The notes under the pieces were generated by a model. That model saw only the letters and a list, made by a program, of their open reading frames with translations. It was not told the DNA's origin and made no database searches. A stretch of DNA of 64,000 nucleotides from an uncultured Myxococcales bacterium (GTDB lineage: Bacteria; Myxococcota; Myxococcia; Myxococcales; Myxococcaceae). A program made the translations under genes and the position numbers. The stretch is taken from the NCBI GenBank assembly GCA_937980205.1, contig CALJKW010000078.1, positions 124,001-188,000 on the forward strand, given 5' to 3'. This document shows positions 1-8,673 of this stretch, piece by piece. Position 1 is the first letter of the stretch. Each line of letters starts with the position of its first letter.

Positions 1-138
1 ACCCGAAGAGCGCGGCGCCGCTCACCAGCATCTCGAGGGAGTGGTCGTTCGCGATGAAGTGACCGCGTGTCGCGGAAGGTGGTTGTCGTTTCCGGCAGGT
101 AACCAGGGGCAGTCGACCGTCAAGCGACGTAGACTGCG
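1..138. other. Left edge, no gene assigned
   Basis: No complete gene can be supported here. On the minus strand the first 70 bases can be read as GHFIANDHSLEMLVSGAALFG, which looks like protein, with a possible ATG at position 31. If real, it is the very beginning of a leftward gene that continues outside the window. I could not find a convincing start or ribosome binding site, so I do not call it. The segment 80-138 is the upstream region of the next gene. It carries TAGACT at 130-135, only three bases before that gene's GTG, so a leaderless transcript is conceivable. Confidence 0.3.
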
Positions 139-1044
139 GTGCGTTTGACCCCCCTCGTGCTGGCGTTGATCTGCTCGTCGGCTGCGGGCGACAAGCTCGC
201 CAAGGCGAAAGCCCAGGCCGGGGCGCTCGAGTACCCGACGGCGCTGCGCGCGGTGCGTGAGGCGCTCGAGGCGGGCGATGCGAACCCCGACGAGACCGCG
301 GCGATTCATGCGTTCACCGGCGAGCTCGCCGCGGCGCTCGGAGATCGTGAGCTCGCCCGGGCCGAGTTCTCTCGCGCGCTGACGCTGAACCCGAAGCTCG
401 AGCTGCCGAACGCGTCGCCGCGGATTCGCGACGCGCTCGCCGATGCGCGCAAGCGCGTGTCCGGCGCGGGCCTCGACGTCGAGGCGAAGTCGACGCGCGC
501 GGCAGACGGCTCGGTCTCGACGGCCGTCGTGTGGACCGGTGATGCGTTCTCGCTCGCCGCGGCGGCGCGGGTGTACGTCGAGTTCAACGGGACCTGGGTG
601 CCGGTGCCCGATTCGAAGAAGTGGACGTGCCTCGAGCCGTGCCGCTGGTGGGCGGCGGCCGTCGACGCGCACGGCAACCAGCTCGCGCGCGCGGGCCGGC
701 CGGATGCTCCGTTCGTCGTCGCGCCGGTGCAGGGCACGAAGGTGGCCGAGTCGACGGCGCCCGCTGCCGCTGTGGCGCCGGTGGTGACGTCGCGGCCGTG
801 GTACCAGCGGCCGGGGCCGTACTTCACGGCGCTCGCCGTCGTGTCGGCCGGGCTCGCGGCGTACTTCGGCGCGACGTTCGCGGGGAACCAGCAGCGGCTG
901 CTGCAGCTCGAGGCGAACCGGTCGCAGCACTACATGTCCGAGGCGGTCGCGCTCGATGCGAGTCGCAAGCTCAACTACGGCCTGATGTTCGGAGCGATCG
1001 GCCTGGCCGTCGTCGCTGCAGCCGTGGCGGTGTTCACGTGGTGA
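139..1044 (+). CDS. TPR-type protein with two C-terminal membrane helices
   Basis: A 301-residue protein of unknown function. A short hydrophobic N-terminus (MRLTPLVLALICSSAAG) looks like a signal sequence. Residues about 25-110 are Ala/Leu-rich helices with TPR character (YPTALRAVREALEAGDANPDE, then FSRALTLNPKLELP). A beta-rich middle part contains VYVEFNGTWVPVPDSKKWTC. Two hydrophobic segments near residues 228-250 and 280-300 are separated by an EANRSQHYMSEAVALD loop. The start is GTG and the protein ends in FTW. Its stop overlaps the GTG of the next lipoprotein gene by four bases (GTGA), so the two are probably translated together. The layout suggests an envelope protein whose periplasmic part has a TPR and a beta domain. 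No enzyme motif is visible. Confidence 0.7.
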   Translation: MRLTPLVLALICSSAAGDKLAKAKAQAGALEYPTALRAVREALEAGDANPDETAAIHAFTGELAAALGDRELARAEFSRALTLNPKLELPNASPRIRDALADARKRVSGAGLDVEAKSTRAADGSVSTAVVWTGDAFSLAAAARVYVEFNGTWVPVPDSKKWTCLEPCRWWAAAVDAHGNQLARAGRPDAPFVVAPVQGTKVAESTAPAAAVAPVVTSRPWYQRPGPYFTALAVVSAGLAAYFGATFAGNQQRLLQLEANRSQHYMSEAVALDASRKLNYGLMFGAIGLAVVAAAVAVFTW

Positions 1045-2381
1045 AGCGGCTCAGCGCGGCGTCGCTCGTGCTGGCGGCGTGCCTCGCCGACGTGCAGATC
1101 GGCGGTGCCGGCTATCGCTGCGACACGGACGCGGACTGCGAAGACGGGCTTGCGTGCCTCGCGGGCGTCTGCGCAGCCGGCGGTACGGGCGGCGGCTCGA
1201 GCGGCGCCGGAGGAGGCGCAGCCGGTGGACTCGGCGGCGGCACTGCCGGTGGCTCCGGCGGTGGAGACGCGGGCGGCTTCGGCGGCGGTGCGGCGGGAGG
1301 GCTCGGCGGAGGCCTGGCCGGCGGCGCCGGAGGAGGGGGCGCAGGCGGCGGTAGCGGCGGCTCTGGTGGAGGCATCGCCGGCGGCTCCGGCGGAGGCGCG
1401 GCAGGCGGTGCAGCCGGAGGAAGCGCGGGCGGCGCGGCGGGCGGCGCGGCGGGCGGCGCGGCCGACGCGGGGACGGATGCAGGCATCCCGGGTCCACCGT
1501 GGTGGGACGCCGCGTGGACGCAGCGGGCGCAGCTGACGATCACGAACAACGCGAGCACCGCGCTGCCGGCGGGCTTTCAGGTCGGCTGGCCGTTTCCGCT
1601 CGACGCGCTGATCGGCGCGGCATCGAGCGATCAGGTTCGCATCGTGCGTTGGAACGGGCTCGACTGGAGCGAGCAGAGCCGCGTGATCGACGTTCCCGGC
1701 CCCAACCTGCAGTGGATGTGGCTCAAGCTCGTCGTGTCGGTGGCGACGACGGACACGTCGTACTGGGTGTACTGGGGCAACCCCACCGCGGGCCCAGCGC
1801 CCTCGAACCCGAGCGCGGTGTTCGACTTCTACGAGCCGTTCCAGGGCGGGATGATCAACGCAGCGTGGGTCCAGAACCCGGTCGCCTCGGTGACGGTCGC
1901 CGGTGGAGAGGCACAGCTCGGCACGAACGAGTCGCTGCGCCTGGCGATCCCCTACGGCGACAACACCGCGGTCGACTTCCGCGCGCGGCAGCCGGCGTAC
2001 GCCGGCCGCTGGTGGATGGGCTTCCAGGCTGCGAACACGTTCAGCGACGTGCACCCGTGGAACCTGTGGATCGCGCGGAACGTGGCGTTTCCCGCGGAGA
2101 TCTGGCCCGAGTGGACGGAGGACCAGTCGCCCATCCTCGAAGGGCCGCGCCGGGTGATGCCGGCGGATCAGCACCTGTGGGGCGTCGACCGCGTCGGGCC
2201 GCGCACGCTGTACCGGTACGAGAACGTGGTGGTGCACGAGATCGACGCGGGCGTCACGCTCGGCACGCTCAACGTGCGCGTGACGAACCAGAGCGCGCAG
2301 ACGGTCTTCATCGGAATGGTGCGCGTGCGGGCGACAGTGCACCCCTACCCGACCGTGACACGTGGGCCGACGCAGCCGTAA
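1041..2381 (+). CDS. Lipoprotein with Gly-rich linker and DUF2341 domain
   Basis: A 446-residue secreted lipoprotein. The N-terminus VKRLSAASLVLAAC is a lipoprotein signal with the lipidated Cys at residue 14. It is followed by a small Cys motif (CDTDADCEDGLACLAGVC) that recurs in myxobacterial lipoproteins. Residues about 50-145 are an extreme Gly/Ala/Ser linker (GGGSAGG type). The C-terminal part begins WWDAAWTQRAQLTITNN and continues to YWVYWGNPTAGPAPSN, matching the DUF2341 pattern found in extracellular proteins that often bind or display ligands. The GTG at 1041 was chosen because it gives the lipobox directly and overlaps the preceding stop. Longer upstream reading is only an open frame inside the previous gene. 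The ligand is unknown. Confidence 0.75.
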   Translation: MKRLSAASLVLAACLADVQIGGAGYRCDTDADCEDGLACLAGVCAAGGTGGGSSGAGGGAAGGLGGGTAGGSGGGDAGGFGGGAAGGLGGGLAGGAGGGGAGGGSGGSGGGIAGGSGGGAAGGAAGGSAGGAAGGAAGGAADAGTDAGIPGPPWWDAAWTQRAQLTITNNASTALPAGFQVGWPFPLDALIGAASSDQVRIVRWNGLDWSEQSRVIDVPGPNLQWMWLKLVVSVATTDTSYWVYWGNPTAGPAPSNPSAVFDFYEPFQGGMINAAWVQNPVASVTVAGGEAQLGTNESLRLAIPYGDNTAVDFRARQPAYAGRWWMGFQAANTFSDVHPWNLWIARNVAFPAEIWPEWTEDQSPILEGPRRVMPADQHLWGVDRVGPRTLYRYENVVVHEIDAGVTLGTLNVRVTNQSAQTVFIGMVRVRATVHPYPTVTRGPTQP

Positions 2382-2392
2382 GGTCGCGCGCC

Positions 2393-3283
2393 ATGTCGAT
2401 ACGGTCCGTGAAGCAGCGAATCGCCGAAGCGGGTGCGAGCGTCGACGTCTCGGAGGCGCGCGGCATCGCCGCCGAGGCGCGAAAGAACGGCGTCACGCGC
2501 GGAGAGCGCGCGGTGCTGAAGGATCTCTTCGACAACGGACAGCTCACGGAGGCAGCGCGCGTGGAGATCGGTGCCCTCATCGACGACGGCGCGTCACTGC
2601 GCTCGCTCATCCCCGCCGACTGGCGAGAGGCGCTCGCCGCCGAGCTCGACACGCCGTCGTTCCGCCGGCTGGAGCAGTTCCTCGGCGAGGAGCAGACGAA
2701 GGGGGCGAGCGTGTTTCCGCCGCGCGAGCAGATCTTCGCGGCGCTCTCGCAGACCCCGCTGAACAAGGTGCGCGTGGTCGTGATCGGCCAGGACCCGTAC
2801 CCGACGAAGGGCAACGCGAACGGGCTCGCGTTCTCGGTGGCTCCGGGGATGAAGGTGCCCGCGTCGCTGCAGAACATCTTCAAGGGCCTCGCGGCCGACG
2901 TCGGCACGACGCCTCCGTCGACGGGAGACCTCACGCCGTGGGCGAAGCAGGGCGTGCTGCTGCTCAACACCGTGCTGACCGTGCGCGAAGCCGAGCCGAA
3001 CTCGCACAAGAAGAAGGGCTGGGAGGAGCTCACCGAGGCCATGCTGCAGAAGGTGAACGAGACGGCCGGCCCCGTCGTCTTCCTCGCGTTCGGCGCTCAG
3101 GCGAAGGCGATGGCCGAGTCGATGGTGGATACGTCGAAGCACACCATCATCTCTGCGCCCCACCCGTCTCCGCTGAACGGGAAGGCGTTCGAGAACACCG
3201 CGAAGGCGGAGAAGCTCTTCACGAAGGTGAACCAGGTGCTCGAGAGCGGCGGTCGCGGACAGGTCGACTGGCAGCTGCCCTGA
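2393..3283 (+). CDS. ung: Uracil-DNA glycosylase, family 1
   Basis: Removes uracil from DNA and so starts base excision repair. The family 1 water-activating motif is GQDPYP with the catalytic Asp at residue 134. The leucine-loop motif HPSPLN has its His at residue 257. The core VVVIGQDPYPTKGNANGLAF and LLLNTVLTVREAEPNSH are typical. The usual GQDPYH is here GQDPYP, a known variant in other bacteria. The protein has 296 residues against about 225 for E. coli Ung, the difference being an N-terminal helical extension of about 75 residues before the core. The ATG at 2393 lies 11 bases after the previous stop. An in-frame start further inside would remove the extension, but none is obviously better. 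Confidence 0.93.
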   Translation: MSIRSVKQRIAEAGASVDVSEARGIAAEARKNGVTRGERAVLKDLFDNGQLTEAARVEIGALIDDGASLRSLIPADWREALAAELDTPSFRRLEQFLGEEQTKGASVFPPREQIFAALSQTPLNKVRVVVIGQDPYPTKGNANGLAFSVAPGMKVPASLQNIFKGLAADVGTTPPSTGDLTPWAKQGVLLLNTVLTVREAEPNSHKKKGWEELTEAMLQKVNETAGPVVFLAFGAQAKAMAESMVDTSKHTIISAPHPSPLNGKAFENTAKAEKLFTKVNQVLESGGRGQVDWQLP

Positions 3284-3303
3284 GGTGTACAGTGCAAACC
3301 ACG

Positions 3304-4347
3304 ATGCGTGCTCTCGTGGTGGTGGTGGCAGTCCTGTCGGGCGTGGGCTGTGGCGAGCCGTTGGAGATCGTGGACTCGGGCGTCGAGCCCGAGATCGAGT
3401 GGCGCTGGGACGGCGGGTTCGACGAAGAGCCCGACTCGGGGGTGCCGCCCGTCGAGGACGCGGGTGAGCCCGTCGATGCGGGTGAGCCTGTCGACGCCGG
3501 CGAGAGCGACGCGGGCGTGACGGACGCGGGCCCGCGCGACGCAGGGGCCTTCGATGCGGGCAGACCGGACGCGGGCCGACCGGACTCGGGAGTGGCGGAT
3601 GCGGGCTCGCGCGACGCCGGTCCGCCGAGCTCGCGCCACATCGGACGCACGCTCGGCTCGACCGACGCCGGCAACGGCTTCTTCGAGTACCTGCCGCCGG
3701 GCTACGGCGACGGCACGCCCCGCCCGCTGCTCGTCTTCTGGCACGGCATCGGAGAGAACGGCGACGGCGACGCCGGCCTTCAGGACCTGCGCCAGGTGCT
3801 GGTGAACGGACCGCCGCGGCTCATCAACCAGAACACGTGGTCGAACGCGCTGCCGTTCGTGGTGCTGTCTCCGCAGCACCGCGGCTCGGGGTGCCCGAGC
3901 TCGAACGAGATCCGCAACTTCATCGCGTGGGCGACCGCGCGGTACGACGTCGACCCGAAGCGCGTGTACCTCACCGCGCTCTCGTGCGGCGCGGTCGGGA
4001 GCTGGAACTACATCGGGAACAACACCGACACGCAGATCACCGCCGCGGTGCTCATCTGCGGAGACCCCGGCAACCCGAACAACGCGAACAGCACGTGGGG
4101 CCGCACCGGCTGCACGAACCTCGGCCGGCTGCCGATCTGGGCGTTCCACGGCACCGCCGACACCGTCGTGCCGATCACGAACGCGCGCGAGACGATGAAC
4201 CGGCTGATCGCGTGCCCGATGCCGCCGCGCAAGGACGCGCGGTTCACCATCTACCCGGATGCGGGACACGACACGTGGACGCGGACGTACAACCTGTCCG
4301 CGGGTCACGACATCTATACGTGGCTCCTCAACCAGTCGAAGCCGTGA
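3304..4347 (+). CDS. Lipoprotein esterase, PHB-depolymerase/LpqC-like
   Basis: A 347-residue secreted serine hydrolase. The signal MRALVVVVAVLSGVGC carries a lipobox. It is followed by an Asp/Ala/Gly linker of about 80 residues built from repeated DAG triplets (DAGEPVDAGEPVDAG and so on). The alpha/beta-hydrolase domain starts near residue 115: PLLVFWHGIGENG is the oxyanion-hole strand, VYLTALSCGAVGSW the nucleophile elbow with Ser227 (A-x-S-x-G rather than G-x-S-x-G), FHGTADTVVP the acid region, and DAGHDTW the catalytic His. This order matches the PHB depolymerase-type esterases and predicted polysaccharide esterases. The substrate cannot be told. The gene stands alone, pointing toward the minus-strand peptidase gene with a 3 bp gap. 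Confidence 0.8.
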   Translation: MRALVVVVAVLSGVGCGEPLEIVDSGVEPEIEWRWDGGFDEEPDSGVPPVEDAGEPVDAGEPVDAGESDAGVTDAGPRDAGAFDAGRPDAGRPDSGVADAGSRDAGPPSSRHIGRTLGSTDAGNGFFEYLPPGYGDGTPRPLLVFWHGIGENGDGDAGLQDLRQVLVNGPPRLINQNTWSNALPFVVLSPQHRGSGCPSSNEIRNFIAWATARYDVDPKRVYLTALSCGAVGSWNYIGNNTDTQITAAVLICGDPGNPNNANSTWGRTGCTNLGRLPIWAFHGTADTVVPITNARETMNRLIACPMPPRKDARFTIYPDAGHDTWTRTYNLSAGHDIYTWLLNQSKP

Positions 4348-4350
4348 CTC

Positions 4351-7041
4351 TCAGGGCTTCCACTTCTCGAGGAACGCGGTGACGACCGGGCGCTGGCGGG
4401 CGCGGTACGCCATGCAGAGATCGATGCCCTCGAGCGCGATGGCGAAGTTCCTCGGGCCGCCCATGTACTTCGTCGAGCGGCCGTCGAAGAACGCCTTCGC
4501 CTCGTCGCGCGGCTTCTCGTCGCAGTAGCCGCCGGCGACGAAGACGAGCCCGGCGCCGTAGTCCTTCGGCAGCCGGGCGATGAGCGCGTCCCAGTTCTTC
4601 TCGACGAACTCGACGGCGAGGTCGCGGGTGCGGAAGTCTCCGGCGGCGCCCCAGACGAGGCGCATGCTCTCGCGGGCGTCGAGCTCGGAGCCGAGCGCGA
4701 GCGGCAGCTGCTGCTTCACCAGCGGGCCTTCGCGCACCGACGACAGCGCCGCGAGGATGCGGTTGCGGTCCATGCGGTCCTTCTCGGTCTTCACCGCGTC
4801 GAGCAGCGCGGCGTGCAGCGCGGGGTCTCCGGTGTCGACGGCGATGCCGAGCGCGGTGTCGATGAGATCGGGGTGCAGCGATTTCCGATCGGCGAGCCAC
4901 TTCGCGGCGAGCTCGAGCGCCTGCTTGCGCAGCTGCGGCTCCTTGCCGTCACGGCCGACGAGCGTGAGCAGGCCGGGGCGGAGCAGGCGGGTGTCCTCGT
5001 CGTCGTTCGGTCCGACCTGGAAGCCGAGCTTCCTGGCGCGCGCCTCGAAGTGGTGGCGGATGAACGCTTCGGCCTTGCCGCGTAAGCCATCGGGCACGAC
5101 GACGTCGTTGAGCGACCACGCGAAGCCCATCGCCGCCTGCACGAGGTGGCGGTTCTCTTCGCCGGCGATGAGCGGCACGGTGCCGAGCGCGGCGGAGAGA
5201 TCGAGATCTCCGCTGCCGATGAGCGCCTGCATGTCGCCGAGGACGCCGATGCGCTCGGGGATGCTGAGGTCCTTGCGCGCCTTGGTGAGCAGCGACGGCA
5301 GGTCGGCAGCGCCGGACAGCGACGCGCGGTAGTGGCCCTGCATCTTGTCGTTGGGCAAGAGCCAGTCGGGGCAGGACTTCGCGTCCGCGAGCTCGAGGTC
5401 GCCGGCCGGTGTCGTGAGCAGCGTGCACGCGCGGCCGGGCTTGCCCTTCGCGGACCAGCGGACGCAGACCGGCACCGACCAGGCCTTCTTCGGGTCCGCC
5501 TTCGAGCCGATCGGCAGGTGGCGCTGCTGCTGCAGGTGCAGCACGGGCTTCTTGCCCTTCGCGCACTCGAGCGTCATCGCGACGCGCGGCGCGCCGGGCT
5601 GATCGAGGAACGTGGCGAACGGCGCCGCGACGTCCTTGCCGGACGCTTCGGAGATGGACGACAGGAAGTCGGCCGCCGTCGCGTTCGAGTGCGCGTGCTT
5701 CTCGAGGTACGCCTTCACGCCGCGCTGGAACGCCTCGGGCGTCACCCAGCCCTCGAACATCGAGATGACGGAGGCGCCCTTCCCATAGGTGATGCCGTCG
5801 AACGCGTTGACGATGTCGTCGTTGGCGGTGATGGGCTGGCGCACCTGGCGGGCGTTGGCGAGGCCGTCGCTGCCGAGGGCTCCGCTGCGGCGCTGCACCG
5901 CGGAGACGTCGGCGTCCCACTTCGGCTTCCACGTGCCGATGACCTTGTTCGACATCCACGTCGCGAAGGCCTCGTTGAGCCAGAGGTCGTCCCACCACGC
6001 CATGGTGACGAGGTCTCCGAACCACTGGTGAGCGAGCTCGTGCGCGCAGACGCCCGCGTAGGTGCGCTGGCGGCCCGGCGTGTCCTCGGCGACGCGCGAG
6101 AGGATGAGCTGGTGGCCGTAGGTGACGAGGCCGGGGTTCTCCATCGCGCCGGTGTTGACGGGCAGCGAGATGCTGTCGAGCTTCTCGTAGGGATAGGGGA
6201 TGCCGAAGTACGCCTCGAGCTGCTCGAGGATGGGGCCGGTCACCTCGACCGCGTACTTCGTGTCGGGCGCTTTGCCCTTCGGGGCGATGATGCGCAGCGG
6301 GACCTTGTTCTTGCCCCAGGTGCCGGCGTCGACGACGTCGAACGGCCCGACCGCGAGCGCGACGAGGTAGCTCGGCAGCGGCTTCGTCGGGAGGAAGCTG
6401 GTGACGCGCAGCCCGCCCTGATCGGCGACGCCTGCCGACGGCGTGTTCGCGAACGCGAGATCGGTGGGGCGGTGGCGGATGGTGAGCGTCCACGGAATCT
6501 TGAACGCCGGCTCGTCGAAGCAGGGGAAGGCGCGGCGCGCGTCGAGCGGCTCGAAGTGCGTGTACGCGTAAGGGACGTCGTTCTCGACGAGCTGGAAGAG
6601 GCCGCCGGTGTCCTTCTTCGAGAGGACGCCGGTGTACTCGAGCTTCAGCACGTGCTTGCCCGGCTCGAGCGGCTTCGGAGGCAGGACGGCGATGAAGTGC
6701 TCGCCGGCCGCCTTCGCGCGCGCCTTCACCCTGCCGTCGAGCGTCGCGGCTCCGGGCTCGAGGCCGGTGCCGTTGAGCCAGAGGACCTCGAGGGGCTTGC
6801 TGACCTCGACGTCGATGGTGACGGTGCCGGAGAACCTCTCTTCGCCCGGCAGCACCCGGACGTCGATGGCCTGCGCGGTGGGGCGCGCGCCGTCGGGCAG
6901 CCGCAGCTTCGGGGCCTCGAGCTTCGGCTCCGGCGGAGGAGGCGGCGGCTTTTGCGCGGCTTCCGCCTTCGGCTCCGGGGCCGGCTCGGGAGCGGTCTTA
7001 CAGGCTGCTGCGGCGAGGACGATGAGCAGGAGGCGACGCAT
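4351..7041 (-). CDS. M1-family aminopeptidase lipoprotein (aminopeptidase N-like)
   Basis: An 896-residue zinc metallopeptidase that trims N-terminal residues from peptides, here anchored as a lipoprotein. The signal MRRLLLIVLAAAAC is followed by a Pro/Glu-rich spacer (about residues 16-45). The substrate-binding motif GAMEN is at residues 298-302. The zinc site is H334-E335-L-A-H338, with the third ligand E357 in LNEAFATW. The M1 beta domain precedes the catalytic domain, and residues about 560-896 form the long helical C-terminal domain seen in ERAP1/ApN-type enzymes. All key residues are present, so it should be active. The lipobox places it in the envelope, whereas PepN is cytoplasmic, which suggests extracellular peptide feeding. 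No operon partner is seen, as the gene upstream is separated by a repeat. Confidence 0.92.
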   Translation of the reverse strand: MRRLLLIVLAAAACKTAPEPAPEPKAEAAQKPPPPPPEPKLEAPKLRLPDGARPTAQAIDVRVLPGEERFSGTVTIDVEVSKPLEVLWLNGTGLEPGAATLDGRVKARAKAAGEHFIAVLPPKPLEPGKHVLKLEYTGVLSKKDTGGLFQLVENDVPYAYTHFEPLDARRAFPCFDEPAFKIPWTLTIRHRPTDLAFANTPSAGVADQGGLRVTSFLPTKPLPSYLVALAVGPFDVVDAGTWGKNKVPLRIIAPKGKAPDTKYAVEVTGPILEQLEAYFGIPYPYEKLDSISLPVNTGAMENPGLVTYGHQLILSRVAEDTPGRQRTYAGVCAHELAHQWFGDLVTMAWWDDLWLNEAFATWMSNKVIGTWKPKWDADVSAVQRRSGALGSDGLANARQVRQPITANDDIVNAFDGITYGKGASVISMFEGWVTPEAFQRGVKAYLEKHAHSNATAADFLSSISEASGKDVAAPFATFLDQPGAPRVAMTLECAKGKKPVLHLQQQRHLPIGSKADPKKAWSVPVCVRWSAKGKPGRACTLLTTPAGDLELADAKSCPDWLLPNDKMQGHYRASLSGAADLPSLLTKARKDLSIPERIGVLGDMQALIGSGDLDLSAALGTVPLIAGEENRHLVQAAMGFAWSLNDVVVPDGLRGKAEAFIRHHFEARARKLGFQVGPNDDEDTRLLRPGLLTLVGRDGKEPQLRKQALELAAKWLADRKSLHPDLIDTALGIAVDTGDPALHAALLDAVKTEKDRMDRNRILAALSSVREGPLVKQQLPLALGSELDARESMRLVWGAAGDFRTRDLAVEFVEKNWDALIARLPKDYGAGLVFVAGGYCDEKPRDEAKAFFDGRSTKYMGGPRNFAIALEGIDLCMAYRARQRPVVTAFLEKWKP

Positions 7042-7149
7042 GGCGCGCGCACCGTAGCTGAAATGGACGCTGCACGAAGCGAGCTCCGTACACGTTGAGC
7101 GGAGGTCGCGGGCTGTCGTCGAACCGGGCCCGTGCAGGCGACGCGTGCG

Positions 7150-7193
7150 CCCTTCGACTCCGCGCTTCGCGCTCCGCTCAGGGTGAACGGAGG
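7150..7193. repeat. Dispersed repeat, copy 1 (single arm), overlapping a stop codon
   Basis: The stretch CCTTCGACTCCGCG...GCTCCGCTCAGGGTGAACGGAGG is one arm of a repeat that recurs near 56.2-56.4 kb and 58.3-58.4 kb, where it is found as facing inverted arms. Here it lies between the GH5 gene and the peptidase gene. On the minus strand its end reads CTCCGTTCACCCTGA, which encodes the last residues (L-R-S-P) and the TGA stop of the GH5 gene. Confidence 0.6.
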
Positions 7194-8524
7194 ATGACCT
7201 CGGCCTCGGCCTCGCCGCTCGCCGTCACCTTCACGCCCGGCGGCGCCTTCTCTGCCGTGCACCCCGAGCAGCTCACGCTGAACCCGTTCGCCCACGTGTC
7301 GCTGGGCACGCTCACCAGCGTCGGCGCCTTCACCTTCGAGTCCGGCTTCCACCGGTACGTGAACGTCTTCGTCGCGGCATCGAACGACCACGACAGCGGA
7401 GTCCCCGCGGTCGCCTCGGGATACGGACGGACGACGGCTTCGTGCAGCGCCGGCTTGATGCCTCCGTCGGCGGCGAGCAGCGCGTACGAGTCATTCATGC
7501 CGAAGTCCCAGTACACGGCGCCCGCGCGCTGCTCGGCTGCGGCGTCGTAGACGGCATCCATGTACTCGGAGATCCCCGGGTGCGCGGCGAAGCCTCCGTA
7601 CTCGCCGATGACGAGCGCGGCGCCGAGCGCGTCGGCCTCTCTGCGCAGGTCGGCGACGTTCGCGGTGATGTTCGCGCGGCGCGCGGGGTCGAAGCCGCGC
7701 TCGCTCTCGGCGTCCGGGTCGTAGGCGTGCGGCGCGTAGACGAGGTCGGGCTCCTCGAAAGGCGGCAGCTTCGAGGCGAGCCCTAAGTTCCGGCTCGAGG
7801 CCGGCTCGATGAACGCGAGCGCCGAGGGCTTCGACTCGCGCACCGCGGCGATCACCTGTCGATAGAACGGGTGCAGCCGGTTCTTCTCGAAGACGTCGTA
7901 CGGCATCGAGCCCCAGTACGGCTCGTTGAGCGGATCGAACCCGATGAAGCCCGGCGTGTCCTTCAGCTTCGCGGCGAGCTTGCTCCACGCGGTGACGAGG
8001 TGCGACTGCAGGTCGCGGCTCGACCAGAAGCCGTCGGTGCAGGCGATGACCTGCGGCGAGAGGTAGTTGAAGAACCACGGGCTCACCGGCCGGTACGCGG
8101 CGTACTGCGCGTCGTCGCACGTCCACTTCGGCGCGCCGTTGCCGCCGTTGAAGCCGAGGCCGTACAGGTCCTGGTGCATGTCGACGAAGACGTGCAGGCC
8201 GGCGGCTCCGGCTTCGGCGACGCGCCGCTGCACGCCGGAGAGATACGTGTCGTCCCACACGTCTCGCTCGGGCTCGATGGCCGCCCACGAGACGAGGAAG
8301 CGAACCGTGTTCATGCCCCACGCGTCGCGCATGCGGCGGTAGTCGGCGGGGCCGTGGAAGTCGAAGTGCGGCGGCTCTTTGTGGCGACCCGAGACGTTGG
8401 CGCCGCGCAAGATGACGGCTCGGCCCTCGGGATCGCGAATGAAGCCGTCGCGCACGCTCCAGACCGGCGGCGGCTGGGCGGCCGGGGTGCACGAGAGCAG
8501 CGCGAGCAGAGCGAGGGGGCGCAC
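7178..8524 (-). CDS. GH5 glycoside hydrolase, endoglycoceramidase/cellulase-like lipoprotein
   Basis: A 448-residue secreted glycosidase. The GTG-started signal (MRPLALLALLSC) has a lipobox. The (beta/alpha)8 barrel shows the family 5 landmarks: GANVSGRHKEPPHF near the N-terminus, VDMHQDLYG, the acid/base Glu201 in DPLNEPYWG, and the nucleophile Glu308 in VIGEYGGF. A beta-rich C-terminal domain of about 100 residues (FDAATKTFTYRWKPDS, VSVPSDTWANGFSVSCSGC) resembles the C-terminal domain of endoglycoceramidase-type GH5 enzymes. The FGMNDSYALL segment and long loops also fit that group, which cleaves glycan from lipid, though other beta-glucan substrates are possible. The last four codons and the stop lie in a dispersed repeat, so the C-terminus may be a recent extension or truncation. 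Confidence 0.85.
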   Translation of the reverse strand: MRPLALLALLSCTPAAQPPPVWSVRDGFIRDPEGRAVILRGANVSGRHKEPPHFDFHGPADYRRMRDAWGMNTVRFLVSWAAIEPERDVWDDTYLSGVQRRVAEAGAAGLHVFVDMHQDLYGLGFNGGNGAPKWTCDDAQYAAYRPVSPWFFNYLSPQVIACTDGFWSSRDLQSHLVTAWSKLAAKLKDTPGFIGFDPLNEPYWGSMPYDVFEKNRLHPFYRQVIAAVRESKPSALAFIEPASSRNLGLASKLPPFEEPDLVYAPHAYDPDAESERGFDPARRANITANVADLRREADALGAALVIGEYGGFAAHPGISEYMDAVYDAAAEQRAGAVYWDFGMNDSYALLAADGGIKPALHEAVVRPYPEATAGTPLSWSFDAATKTFTYRWKPDSKVKAPTLVSVPSDTWANGFSVSCSGCTAEKAPPGVKVTASGEAEAEVILRSP

Positions 8525-8673
8525 GCGGCGCCGACCTTACGTTCAGTCGCTGCCCGGTGCGTGGACCGATCGCGCCAAACTTCAGCGGCGCACGATGCGC
8601 ACGCCGCGCGGCCGCGACGGCCGGGGCCGAACGACGCGAACGCCGGCGGCGGCGGGCCGGGCGATGACCGGCG

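Noticed and set aside
5146..7098. Long rightward frame across the M1 peptidase gene
   Set aside because: Antisense to the HExxH-containing gene; composition is that of a shadow frame.
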